Shown here: positions 46,816 through 57,680 of the stretch, one piece after another | Numbering within the stretch: position 1 is the first letter of the stretch | Layout of the letters: every line of letters starts with the position of its first letter | Origin: Eucalyptus grandis | Lineage: Eukaryota > Streptophyta > Magnoliopsida > Myrtales > Myrtaceae | DNA: 64,000 nt | Assembly: GCF_016545825.1 (NCBI RefSeq) | Contig: NC_052614.1 | Span: 5,846,559-5,910,558 of the forward strand | Direction: 5' to 3' | Position numbers and translations under genes: made by a program | The notes under the pieces: model-generated | Database searches by the model: none | Seen by the model: the letters and a program-made list of their open reading frames with translations, nothing else | Told to the model about the DNA's origin: nothing

Positions 46816-49800
46816 TCATCTAGGCAGTAAATGTGAAATAGTTATTTCGTTGGCCGAATATTTCTTATGCCTGCTGTCGCTTGAAGAACTTGCTTCGGAT
46901 GCAGATGTCTCGTCAAAAAAACCAGGCCTTTTAGGCTGAGGCAATGTGCTCTCACTGCTCAACATCATAACCACAGATGACATCTCCGGTCTATCGTGCG
47001 GGTTATTTTGAACACACAACAAAGCCACACGGATGGATCGTAAAACTTCCACAGGGTTAAATGTGGATACAATCAATGGATCGACAAGCTCCATGAACTT
47101 TTGATCTCTTGACAGTGTCCAGGCCTGCATTATTGTGTTAGTCATCTAGAATAAGACTAGAAACTAACTGAAGATAAATAAGCAAAGAGATCTGATAAAT
47201 CTTTACGCTTACATATCCGAGAAGGCTTAAATGCTTGTCAGGATGATTGAAACCTCGATTTCTTTTCCCACTCACGATTTCCAGTACTAAAACGCCAAAA
47301 CTGAAGACATCTGATTTTACCGAATAAAAGCCGTTGATGGCATACTCTGGGGACATGTAACCACTATGCAAAAAAGTTATTGAAAGGAATGATTAGTTCT
47401 TGAAGCAATTGGACCAAAATCAGTGGAGATCATTTGTCAAGAGAACTCACAATGTTCCCACCACTCTCTTTGTATTTGCTTCGCTCTCATTACCTCCGAA
47501 ACTCCTCGCCAAACCAAAGTCTGATATCTTTGGATTCATTTCATTGTCGAGCAGGATGTTTTCAGCTTTCACATCTCTATGAATAATCCTTAATCTTGAG
47601 TCTCGGTGAAGATATAGGAGCCCCAAAGCTACGCCATTGATGATAGTGAAGCGCCTAGGCCAATCCAGGGAAACACCCTTCTCTTGGTCTGCCAAATTAT
47701 AGGCCTTATGAGTTATGAAATGGAAGCTTCTTCACTCTTTTTCGATGACAAAAGCAATTAAAATGTAGGAACTGGAGCGAAGCAAACCGAAAATGAAACA
47801 ATCCAAGCTTCGGTTGGGCAAGAACTCGTAAATCAACATCATTTCATCTACTTGAATGCAGCATCCCAGAATCTTGATGAGGTTTCGGTGTTGAAGTTTT
47901 GCGACGTAAGCGACTTCGTTCTTGAACTCGACCTGTCCCTGCCTAGAGTTTTCCGACAGCCTTTTCACGGCAATTTCTTGGCCATTCTTCAGAACACCCT
48001 AAAAGACAGAAGTTCTTTTGCTCCTTTTTCGATTGTGCATTTGGATATGTACGAGCATATTTAGAATTCCAACAAATGAGAATAGTCACCTTATAGACAG
48101 CTCCAAAGCCTCCCTCTCCGAGTTTGTTGTCTTCAGAGAAGTTACCTGTCGCGTTCACTAGGGTTGTGAGGTCGAACATAGGTAAGTCTAGATCTTCACT
48201 ACGGCTTTGATGGGAGAATCCAAAGATTTGTCCTACAAGTAGAAATTAAAGTGAGTAAATTCATCAACTAAAGAGAAATCATAATTGAGCTTTAAAAATC
48301 GCAAAACAAAATTCAAAGCAACACTGATGTGAATCGTTGCGGAAAGAACATTCTATGAAAGCCCAAATGGTGCGAATTGCAAACCTCGACCTCCAATCAA
48401 ACTTGTGATTGGCAACCTCGCTATGAACGTGACCTATTGACAAACGCGTGTCAACCAACCAACGTTATAGACGCCACGAGCGAAAGAATTCGCTATCTCA
48501 CTCGATAAGTCGAATCGACCATCACAAGAAAATCTTGATAATGTCAAGTCCTCAAAAGAGCAGTAGAAGAGAACCTCTCAATTCTTTTCCTCAAAAATAA
48601 AAATATATCTATCTCCCAAAGGAAGTTGACTAGTCGGCCTTTTAGTTGCCACGCAAACCCTAAAACCATCCCTAGAAATCTAATACGTCATATTCTAGAA
48701 TATATCTAAATAAGAAGATAATTTTTTTGACTTGGTTAAATATTTGATGACCAGATAATCAAATTGCACCAAGATTTCCAAGATTCTTCGAGATTCGATC
48801 CAAGATCATCTCCACGCCAAAGATTATGCCAAGATTTCCAAGATTCTTCAAGATTTGATCCAAGGTTATCTCCACGCCAAAGATCACGAACCATCACGCC
48901 AACTGCTTACCTGAATTGCTTGGCATGCGCTCGATTAATCGAACCAGTAGGAATAGACAATCAGTCCCTAGCACTTCCTCCTCGATATGGCTCGATGTCC
49001 ACATCATTTTCTCCCCCGTGCAAAGTTTTGATTGGAGGTCGAGGTTTGCAATTCGCACTATCCAGGCCTTTGTAGAATGATCTTTCCGCAACGTTTCACA
49101 TCAAACACACATTTGGTTCATTCATATTTTTCAGGCCAATTGATTGAAATTTTCAAAGGGAGATGATATGATGAAACTTTGCATTTGATGCAGAGCAGCA
49201 TCATTTAAAACCTATGCTAACAAGAGTTAAAAACGACTCTTGTGGATCAAGAAAAGCATCTTGCTTGGAAAGCGTAATTTTCTGATAAAAACGATTTTAC
49301 CATCTCTCCTATACTTTGTGAAAACAGCCGCGATGCCAAGAAGAAGCACCGCAGACAGCACGGCGCCGACAATGATGCCCGTGCTTTTCCTTGCGCCAGG
49401 ATTTCCACTGAAATTGCTGCCTTAATACACATTACAATAAATTGAAAATAGAGTCAGTAAGAGTCCGACAGTTATTTCGAACTCATTCTCTTCCTCGGGT
49501 CATCATATCGAAAGTAACTCAGGGTTCGAACACGTACCAACTTCTGATGCAGCCATCCTTACGTAAATACCCTGGATGTTCTCGTTCACCTGTCTGATAT
49601 CCATCAGATCACCGAACCAAAGTAAACATCCACTTCCTTGCCCTCTGATATCCAGGTTTGAATAAGCCGTGCACGAGCAGTTCCTCAAGCATGTTTGCTC
49701 GCATTCTTGAAGGTTCATGCTCTCGTTGAACCACGATTGCCTCGCGTCGGGCAACTTCACTTGGGTGTACTTCAGAAATTTATCTCCTCCCATACAATCC

Positions 49801-50813
49801 AGTTCGGTCCTCCGGACACACCCGTTTGACCAATCCCCAAATTCCCAATCGCTAGGGTCTTTGGGCACGAACCCTGTCAAGCACATGCATTTTGGAGAGC
49901 TAGCAATGTTGCAATTCCCATTCCCTCCACATGATGCATAAGTGTCACAGTCATCTGTTTGAGGAGACGAATACAGAAACCAACTCTTTGTCCGGTCTAC
50001 CCAAGTGAAGCGCTGAACGATACCATTCTCATTTAAAACCACCATCGACGGGACGGAACTTTTCAGAAGATTGAAGTAATAGTAAATTTCATTTTGGTTG
50101 AAGACGAAGCCAAACCTAAAGACTGGATTTGTCCTCAACTGAGGGATCCCGCTAAACCGAATGCCGTTCCAAGGTCCCGAACTGGACAGCACTACTGATT
50201 TGTTCATCAGGATCAGCTGCGGATATCCTGAAGAATTGAGCCTATATGTGAAATCACCCGGTGAAGGGTCATCCCTGCTTTTCCATGAGGTCAAGTACCG
50301 GTCCAGGCCTTTTGCTCGGTCTATACCAAGCTTCATGCCAGCCAAAAACGAATTACAAGGGTGATCAAAACTCTGCCAGATTGCATCACCCAAGTCATTG
50401 CCATTTCCTTCTTTTACAACGAAATTGGCGGAATCCAAAAGCTGCGCAATTGGATCCTGGCCTGATCTCGACACATTGGAGGACCAAACAACCCCATCGG
50501 TACGGTTCAGGAGAGTCAGTACACCCTGAGGAGTGAGCTTTAGGACTCCTGAAGAGTCATTCAGGGGATTTTCTCGGTTTGCGACCCAAACCACCCTCCC
50601 GGCCGATAGCTTCTTGTACCATATGCCCACATACCGGTTCTTGGAGCTGCCAGGGCTGAAGAATCCTAGCTCAAAGTTCCTGCCGGCAGAGACTATCGTT
50701 TGGCCATCTGTGATGTTCTCGCCAGCTGAAATGGAGTCCAGCGCATAGCTCATCTGCAACACAAGGGACATGAAGCACAAGCTATGTAGAAGAATTGGAA
50801 GGCAGGATTCCAT
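46816..50813 (-). CDS. G-type lectin S-receptor-like Ser/Thr kinase, complete
   Basis: This is a plasma-membrane receptor kinase of the S-domain family (At4g27290-like). By GT-AG rules I read seven exons: 50813-49538, 49420-49301, 48232-48090, 47998-47788, 47688-47451, 47363-47213 and 47124-46816, giving 815 residues without a stop, the usual family length. Domains: signal peptide about 1-24, bulb-type lectin 25-150, S-locus glycoprotein 205-320 with Cys-rich EGF-like part ([15 protein letters not shown]), PAN 340-420, transmembrane 440-459, kinase about 495-770. Kinase residues are intact: LGEGGFG, Lys525 (IAVKRL), HRD 620-622, DFG 640-642, SPE 667-669. The HRD segment reads [12 protein letters not shown] where HRDLKASNVLLD is usual. 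The ligand is unknown. The start is the only ATG that gives a signal peptide. Intron 2 is enlarged by an insertion. Confidence 0.93.
48325..49103. mobile_element. 779-bp insertion with long terminal inverted repeats in kinase intron 2
   Basis: It begins TGATGTGAATCGTTGCGG and ends with the inverted counterpart; about 80 bp at each end are inverted repeats (48325-48405 and 49020-49103) with modest mismatches. It is flanked by the perfect 5-bp duplication AACAC (48320-48324 and 49104-49108). It ends in TG...CA with a 5-bp TSD like an LTR, but an 80-bp inverted terminus is unlike ordinary LTRs. No coding is seen. The intron would be about 284 bp without it. Confidence 0.8.
48769..48888 (+). repeat. 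60-bp tandem duplication inside the intron insertion
   Basis: Two units start CCAAGATTTCCAAGATTCTTC at 48769 and 48829. They differ at about seven positions. Confidence 0.85.
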
Positions 50814-51286
50814 AGATGTTGTTCAGCTGATACAGTACTAAACTGACTTCTGATTTAGGAGGAAATCAAAGAGGAGAAGCAGAGTAGAGGCAGTTTGGCT
50901 GATTAATCTCTTCTGTCTGTGCGTTGTTCTAAGAAACAGGAATTAGCCACAATGTTGGACCATGACCACATAGAATGATTATTAAATGATGTGCAAAAGC
51001 AACAGTCGATGAAATTATAACTGAGTTTCTGCGGGTAAAACAGCATCCAAACAACGTTTTCAAGCTCAGAGCCACCCTTGTAAACATTATCGCGTGCCTC
51101 AGACAGACAACAAGTGTGCCACGAAGGCATCATTCCATATCTGCAGCAACGAGAACAGCAGACAAATGATTGGCTTCTAATGTGTCACCAATGGATCTAT
51201 CCGGGGATATGTTTGAGAGTCTGAATTGCGGGCATATTTTTTTGGGACACATTGGCGAAAGAAGCATCGAGGTTCTAAGTGAAATA
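50814..51286 (+). other. 5' flank of receptor kinase
   Basis: This is the upstream region of the kinase gene, which reads leftwards. I find no convincing TATA box within 150 bases of the ATG. I see no other gene. Confidence 0.45.
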
Positions 51287-52250
51287 TAACATCCTCAATT
51301 TCGACCCCTCTTTTGCTTCCGACTAGTAGGCCAAGGGCTGACCACATGATAGGTCGAAGGAACTACTCACGGATCGGCCAAAGGACCGCCTGATTGGTCC
51401 AAGGCCCAACCATTAAACCCTAGCCTCAGATCATTGACTTATCCGAGAGAGTGATTTTGACTTCCAACAAGCATCTCAAGGATGGTTTTGCCACGAACCT
51501 TGGGTGCGTCAAATGGTCATTTGAGAATGTCCATAAAAAGCCATTGCTCGGTCTCGGTTGCACTTTTAATGGCCTATTTCCCATGTTCGCCATATTCTTT
51601 GTAAATAAACAAAATATAATATTCTAGAACCCCTTAGTCATTTAATGAAAGGGGGTGATTCATCACCTTAGGTGACCTTGGGAAGATTTGGTAATGATTA
51701 CCAAATATTTGCCTTGAGGATTAAGTTGATGAGTCATGGCACAAATGAATCAATCAAGGGAAGGTTTTAGAGAATTTAGCTTAGGGAGCAAATTCTTGAA
51801 AATAGGCCATGCGAGAAATATCCAAATCTAATGATTACACAAATCCAAGCATTAAAAGGAAGAAACCTTATCATCATCTTAGGTGTCCATCTTAAAATTA
51901 TGTAATAATACCAAAATATTTGCCTTAATGAATAAGTTAGTAATTTGTGGCTTAAGTGAACTACCCCATGAGCAAGAATAGCCATGAAAAATGTGCCAAA
52001 ATCCAAGACTTAGATGGCCATATCTTAAGCATTAAATGAAGGGATGAATCACTAGCTTAGGGCCATTTGAGGATTTGACCATCATTACCATAAGATTTTC
52101 CTCGAAGATTAAGTCAGGTCAAGTAATGATGAAATGGTGACTTACAAGCTTTGGTGGACCAATTAGGAGTGGCTTGGAGAATAAGTAGCACGTGTTCCTT
52201 TGAGGCTAGTCATTAAATGAAGATGTGACTCGCTAACTTAGGTGACACGT
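51287..52250 (+). repeat. Degenerate ~180-210 bp tandem repeats, probable LTR remnant
   Basis: Units start at CATTAAATGAAG-like words at about 51639, 51850, 52030 and 52211. Each is followed by ATCACCTTAGG-like, TTACCAAA(A)TATTTGCC-like and GGATTAAGT-like words. The left part begins AACATCCTCAATTTCGACCC (51289), as many plant Gypsy LTRs do. No TSD was found. Confidence 0.6.
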
Positions 52251-52387
52251 GTCCCTCTCTCCCTGTGGTTTTCTCATTTTGAGTTTTCCATGTAAATCTT
52301 GCGGCTCATGTAATTTCGATTTTCCTTTTATCCTTTGCTACTTGTGCTTTGATTGGTGCATCTTTTGGCATTTTTTCACAACATACC

Positions 52388-55300
52388 GTCCGGGAACTCA
52401 AGGGCTCGAATGGAAGTTCCATCGATATATAGCTCTCTCAAAGCTTCCAAGCAACCTATATCTTTTGGTAACTCTTGCACGAAGGTGCAAAACTTGATAT
52501 CCAAATAAACTAAGTTCCTTAGCTTGCTAATGGACATGTGTCGCGACCAATTTTTCGGGTGTGAACCACCTATGGTTAGGCTAATGAACTAATAAGTTTT
52601 GAAGCTTAGCTCAGGCTCTCCCAAACCCATACCAAATCGTGACTTAAGGTTCAATTATCTAACATACGAATGATTAATAACTAGAAGTCGCCACTAATCG
52701 GTTTATGGTAGATCGATTAGACACCAAAGTAAAATAATGGGAGGATTATTTTACTCCTACGAACCAGAGACTATGGGTACGGGGACTTAGTTACATTAGA
52801 TTTCTCTAATGTCCTTTCGGTACCATTCTTTTTGTTTTCAAAAATGTTTTTTTTGCAGGCAGCTAATTTATTTTAACCTAAATTTCTATCATGCAAAATG
52901 ATGATCACACAGATGCTCAATCATCATTAAACATTGAATAAAAAGATAAATAAATTGCATCACACAAAGCAATCAATCATTTTATTTTTTTTTTGGTTTT
53001 CTTAAAATTAGAATTTTTTTCATAAAAACATGCATTTTAACTATATGACCTAAACTATATTACATGAAGAAATGCAATAATTAAATGCAATCTAAATGAC
53101 CTAATTCTAATGACATATAATGCAATGCAATGACATACAAAATTATTTCAACTAAAATGTCATGTAACATGCAATCTAATATGCGAGCTATATGTCACGC
53201 GACATTTATTAAATGACCTAGTCTAATGTGAGCAATTCCTATTATAATGAACGTAACAACAATTACTAAATGACGTGCATTTCATGAACTTAATTCTATA
53301 TGATGTGCATATGATTTTTTATCCTAAAAATGCAATCTATTCTAAATAATGAAGTGAATTTAAAATGAAATTTGCAATTTTATCCTAAGATGCCATGACA
53401 TACAAAGAATGCCCTAATTCTACATGATATATGCATGATGATTCTTTTGTGTTTTTATTTTCATAAAATTCGAAATTAAATCCCGATACTAGATATAAAA
53501 TATAACAAGAAATATTCCAAAACAAACTGAATCCTAATTCAAATATTTTTTGGATTTTTTAGTGATTCTCCAAAACAAGCAATTATCAAATAAATATTGT
53601 ATTTAAACTAATCAAGACATTCAATCAAATAAAGGATCAAAATAATCGAAAAAATAACATGTTGTCTTACAGGTCAAATTAACAATTATCCTAACCCTAA
53701 TTATCACGACAAATAGTTCAAAATAACTAAAAATCTTATCCGAATTCTTATGGATCAAATTAATAATTATATTGATTCAAAAATTAAAGTACTATCAACA
53801 AATCCCAAAAAACGCTCTCACGTCACTCTCCTTGCAGACTTTTCCTTTCTTTTTTTTTTTTTTGCGGTTTTTCAGGAAAAGAATAGAGAAAAAGCTCTCC
53901 TTTGACTGAAGATGGACGAGGAAGAAAGCCTTTTTCTCTCTTTTTTTTTTTTTACTTCGACCAAGAGAAAAACCCTAGAAAGAACCCCTCCTCCCCATTG
54001 ATCTCTGTACGCATCCTTTTATAGGCGAAACAAAACATGATCTTTTTTGTTAATATTTTCATCTCACGAATATTGCTTATAACCTCTTGATCACAAAAAT
54101 CCTTATCTTAAAAATATTCTCCCCCGATTTCATCATCTATTGATAAAGATAATATTACAATGCGATTTTTTAATTTCCAAAAATCATCATAATATCACAT
54201 CAAATCTTAATTTTTCACAAGATAATTAATTTAACATAACGATGGGCTTGGGTTAATTTTCTCATTTCGTGGGCCTAGCCCAGCCTGCTAATTTAAAACC
54301 CAAAACTACTACTTCGACCCATCCACCACCGGTCCAGTAAATAAATGTAAAACAAATGCAAATTAAAAACAAATGGACTTAAACCTATATGCTATGCAAT
54401 TAATATTTTTTTCATGGATAAAATTAATCCCTAATTTTTTAAGGCGATAAATGACTAAATGGGTCACCAAAATTTAGGTGTCAACAACATGACAACAACT
54501 GGAGGTAATGCAGAACAATTTCCCAGGGTTAGTCTCTCTAAGTTTACAGGAGCATGGAAAACCTTTTAGGATCAAAGCTTTCAAGTTGTTGAACCTCTGC
54601 AAAACAAGAGAATAATATAAAAGCCATGTTTCTACAAGCTGATGTCGAATTTGATGCAAAAAAAAAAAAAAAAAAAAAAACAAAGTGCAGGTATGCCATC
54701 ATAATTTGTTTCCAGTGCTTCCAATTGCTGGAAATACTCCCAAACAAATCAAGAACGATCAATTCTGACAGATCTAAAGCTAGCAGGGTGGAGATATCGT
54801 TGCACCCTTGCCATTCAAGCTACTTTAACCTTCAGAGGAAAAAATCCTCTCTGGAGCTCTTTGCACTCTGCTTATATGCTTTAACAATAGCGTGGTTCAT
54901 TTTCAGATACCTAAGCTTTGAGAAATTATTAAAGAATCTACGTTTAGGATATAAATGGGGTTGGCGAATGTGTCACTAAGGGGCTTCAACTGCAGCGTCC
55001 CGCCAATCCTCGAACAATCGTAAAAGGAGAAAGTGAAAGAGATGCATTTTAACTATTCAAAAGAAGTATTGTAATGCAAACTATAAAAGAGACATCTTTG
55101 TCTTCTAGATTTACTGTCCTTTCATTCAATATTGGTTCAATGTCCTCCCAATTCCATAGCCTGCTCCGCTTGAAAGGTTCACTTGGATTTTCTTCCTCGA
55201 CAATCTCCCTCCCAAGGAATTTTAGTTGATTATGCATCCACAATTCATTGTTTTCTCTGATTTTTACCATAGACATGTTATGAAGCACGTTGATTCCTCT

Positions 55301-55910
55301 ATAAGGATCATATTTCCCAGCTTCCTGTATGTAAGAGGTCATTGTCTAGTCCTTTCCCACAAAAAAAAAAAAAACTATATCGAGAAATATCTCTCAAGCA
55401 TTTTTATCTAAATCATCATATCTTCTCTTCAGAATATGTTTTATTTCCTTAGAGTAAGGCTCTCGGTTCAATCCATACAATGCCTCCTTCCAAAACTCTA
55501 TGGGCTTTCCACGTAAAAATGAACTAACAACGTTAATAACCAGAGGAATTCCTCCAGCAGCCAATATAATTTCGCATGCCAAAGAGGAAAATTCCTTTTT
55601 AAGAAGTTTTTCTCTAAGAGCATTACAGAATAGCTGAAAAGCATGGTCATAATTCATTTGTTTTAGTTTGTACTTTTGAACGAGAATGTTAACAGTACTG
55701 CTGCTTGTAGGGGTCACAGGCACCTCATTATACTTGTCAACAAGATTGCTTGTCACAAAGATCACAATGATCCTGCTCCCGAACCAAACCAACTTAGATC
55801 TCTAGCCGGTGAACTGATTTGTTTAAAATCACTAACATCGTCAAGGATAATGAGAACTCTCAGATCTCTAAATGTGTACTTGATAATTTGGTACCTTCAA
55901 TAGGAAATTA
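52388..55910 (-). pseudogene. TNL-type NLR disease-resistance pseudogene
   Basis: This is part of an intracellular immune receptor. On the minus strand from 55905 come the kinase-2 motif VLIILDDV, SWFGSRIIVIFVTSN (RNBS-B), GGIPLVINVV (GLPL), YDDLDKNA, EIFLDI (RNBS-D) and then LWMHNQLKFLGREIV (MHD-like region, typical of TIR-type NLRs). LRRs follow: LALDLSELIVLDLFG (about 54760), NLKALILKGFP (about 54580), and after a solo LTR SISKLRNLVYLDI and LYIDGTSIRALEFPDG, ending at a plausible donor G/GTATGT near 52388. The TIR domain and P-loop are absent upstream. TGA and TAG interrupt the frame near 55400 and 55345, and an A/T run at 55362 adds noise. It is non-functional. Confidence 0.85.
52539..54486 (-). 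mobile_element. Solo LTR (family L2-related, copy 3, 1948 bp)
   Basis: On the minus strand it starts TGTTGACACCTAAATTTTGG and ends GGTCGCGACA. It is flanked by the perfect duplication ACATG (52534-52538 and 54487-54491). Ends and the sequence order resemble the L2 LTRs, but the body diverges and lacks their GC-rich core. It interrupts the LRR-coding part of the TNL pseudogene. A CCCTAGAAAGAACC patch near 53975 and T-rich tracts are its main internal landmarks. Confidence 0.9.
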
Positions 55911-57073
55911 ATATATTACAATCAAGCTTTACCTTCCATTTTTTGAACTGTGGATCACATTACCATTTGTTCCTAGTAAAGTTACTAAAACATATACTGA
56001 ACATAAGTAATTTGTCATTTGTAGTAGACAATTTTATGTGTAATAAAAACACTCGTGGGTATTTAAACATGTTATTTCTAGTATTATCTCCTTTTTAAGA
56101 GTGTAATATTGATGAAAAATAATCGACCAAACCAAATAAGGGTTAATTAGCACCCTAAGACAAAAATAAGAGAAAAAAAAATCAAAAAAGAGAAGTTTTA
56201 AAAAGAAATCAGAAAAAAGTAGTTTTAAGATTAAGAATTAGAGAAAAAAAAACGAAAAACAAAAGGGAGTGGCTGGGCATTGGCAATCACCGCCAACTCC
56301 GGCAGGGAACTTGAACTTGATCCCCTCTTAGGATGCATGTAAATAGTTTCAATAAGTTTTAGGATTTAGTAACATGATTTCATACGTCCGAGGACTTGAA
56401 TTGGGGAGAAACCACTAGATTCACATGTTCTTGGTTTATTTCGTCTTCAAGTAACTGTAGGGCAATCTTGTAAGGGGTCTTGCCTGAGATACTGCTGCAA
56501 ACTGGGGCTTCCAAAAGCGCAATGGTTAAGAAAATAATTCATCCAATCCCTTTAGAACGTTTTCCTTTGGTAGTGCCAATTTTTATTATTATTAATTTTT
56601 TTTTTTTTGGGTTGTTTGATTGCCAATAACTTATTAATTCATAAATAATTCGCCTATTTTTCGACGGACTTCTTTTGGTCATTTAAAACGATTTATCTTT
56701 GTGGTGAGATTTTATTATTTTGCGTCTCATACGCCTCGTAGAAATACATCATCTTGTTTCTCAAAATTCGTGAGAACCTATTACATATAGAAAAAATGAC
56801 TCAAAATTTTGTTGATATCACAAAAAATCTCAAATTATGCTCATTGTATTATAAATATTTGGAAAAATTCCAAATAAAGGCAAATAGTACCCTCAATTTC
56901 TCAAATAAGGGCCTAAAGTAGGCCTTATTTAAATTAAAAAAAAAGTTTAAAATGGTCATATCAATCTAAAAGAAGAGTCTAAAGCGGTTATAGTTTTTTC
57001 AAACAAGGGCCTGGCCTCGTTGGGGCATTTTACTGTTCCTGGCGTCACCATCAGTATCATCAATGTCTAACTC
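55911..57073 (+). other. Intergenic, AT-rich
   Basis: I see nothing coding. There are A-rich stretches (56170-56250) and a T run at 56599-56610. The upstream end of the TNL should have been here, but no TIR motif is recognisable. Confidence 0.5.
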
Positions 57074-57680
57074 GCCACGTCCTTTCTTCCACTGCTCAGG
57101 GACAACCGTCAAAATATACGAAAGATTGCTTTAATTAGGGTCGTTGTGAGGGAGAGAAAGAGGAATCAAGGGTAGTTGTGAGAGCTAAAATGGCCTTTAA
57201 TTCGACCAGTCTCCATGTCCTTTCTTCTGCTTCCTGGGGACAACCATCTAAATAGACGAGAGATTGCTTTAATTAGGGTAGTTGTGGGAGAAGGAGAGGG
57301 AGAGAAAGAGCAATTGAGGGTAGCTGTGGGAGTTGAGATGACCTTTAATTTAACAAGTCTTCACGTCATTTCTTCTAATGCTCAGGACAACCATCAAAAT
57401 ATACGAAAGATTGCTATAATTAGGGTAGTTGCGAGGGAGATAGCCTTTAATTTGACAAGACCCTCTTCTAGAAACGCATGGTTTTATGCATTTTACTGTA
57501 TATTTACTTGACCAGTCACTACCATTAATATTTGTCACCACGTCCTTTCGTTGGCAAACATGAGAGTGTACAATTAGGGCCATTGTGAGAAAGAGAGATT
57601 AATTCGGATAGTTGGTGGAGACGAGGCGGCGTTTAATGCGCCAACTCCCTCTTCCAATCAAGCAAAGAGTCGCCAATAAT
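57074..57680 (+). repeat. Tandem repeat, ~140-180 bp unit, four degenerate copies
   Basis: Copies start with CCACGTCCTTTCTTC-like words at about 57074, 57212, 57361 and 57538. They share GACAACCATCAAAATATACG, GATTGCTTTAATTAGGGTAG and TTTAATTCGACCAG. The short ORFs here are products of the repeat. Confidence 0.8.

Noticed and set aside
50161..50748. Open frames on the plus strand across the receptor-kinase first exon
   Set aside because: These are shadows of the long minus-strand exon; they show no homology of their own.
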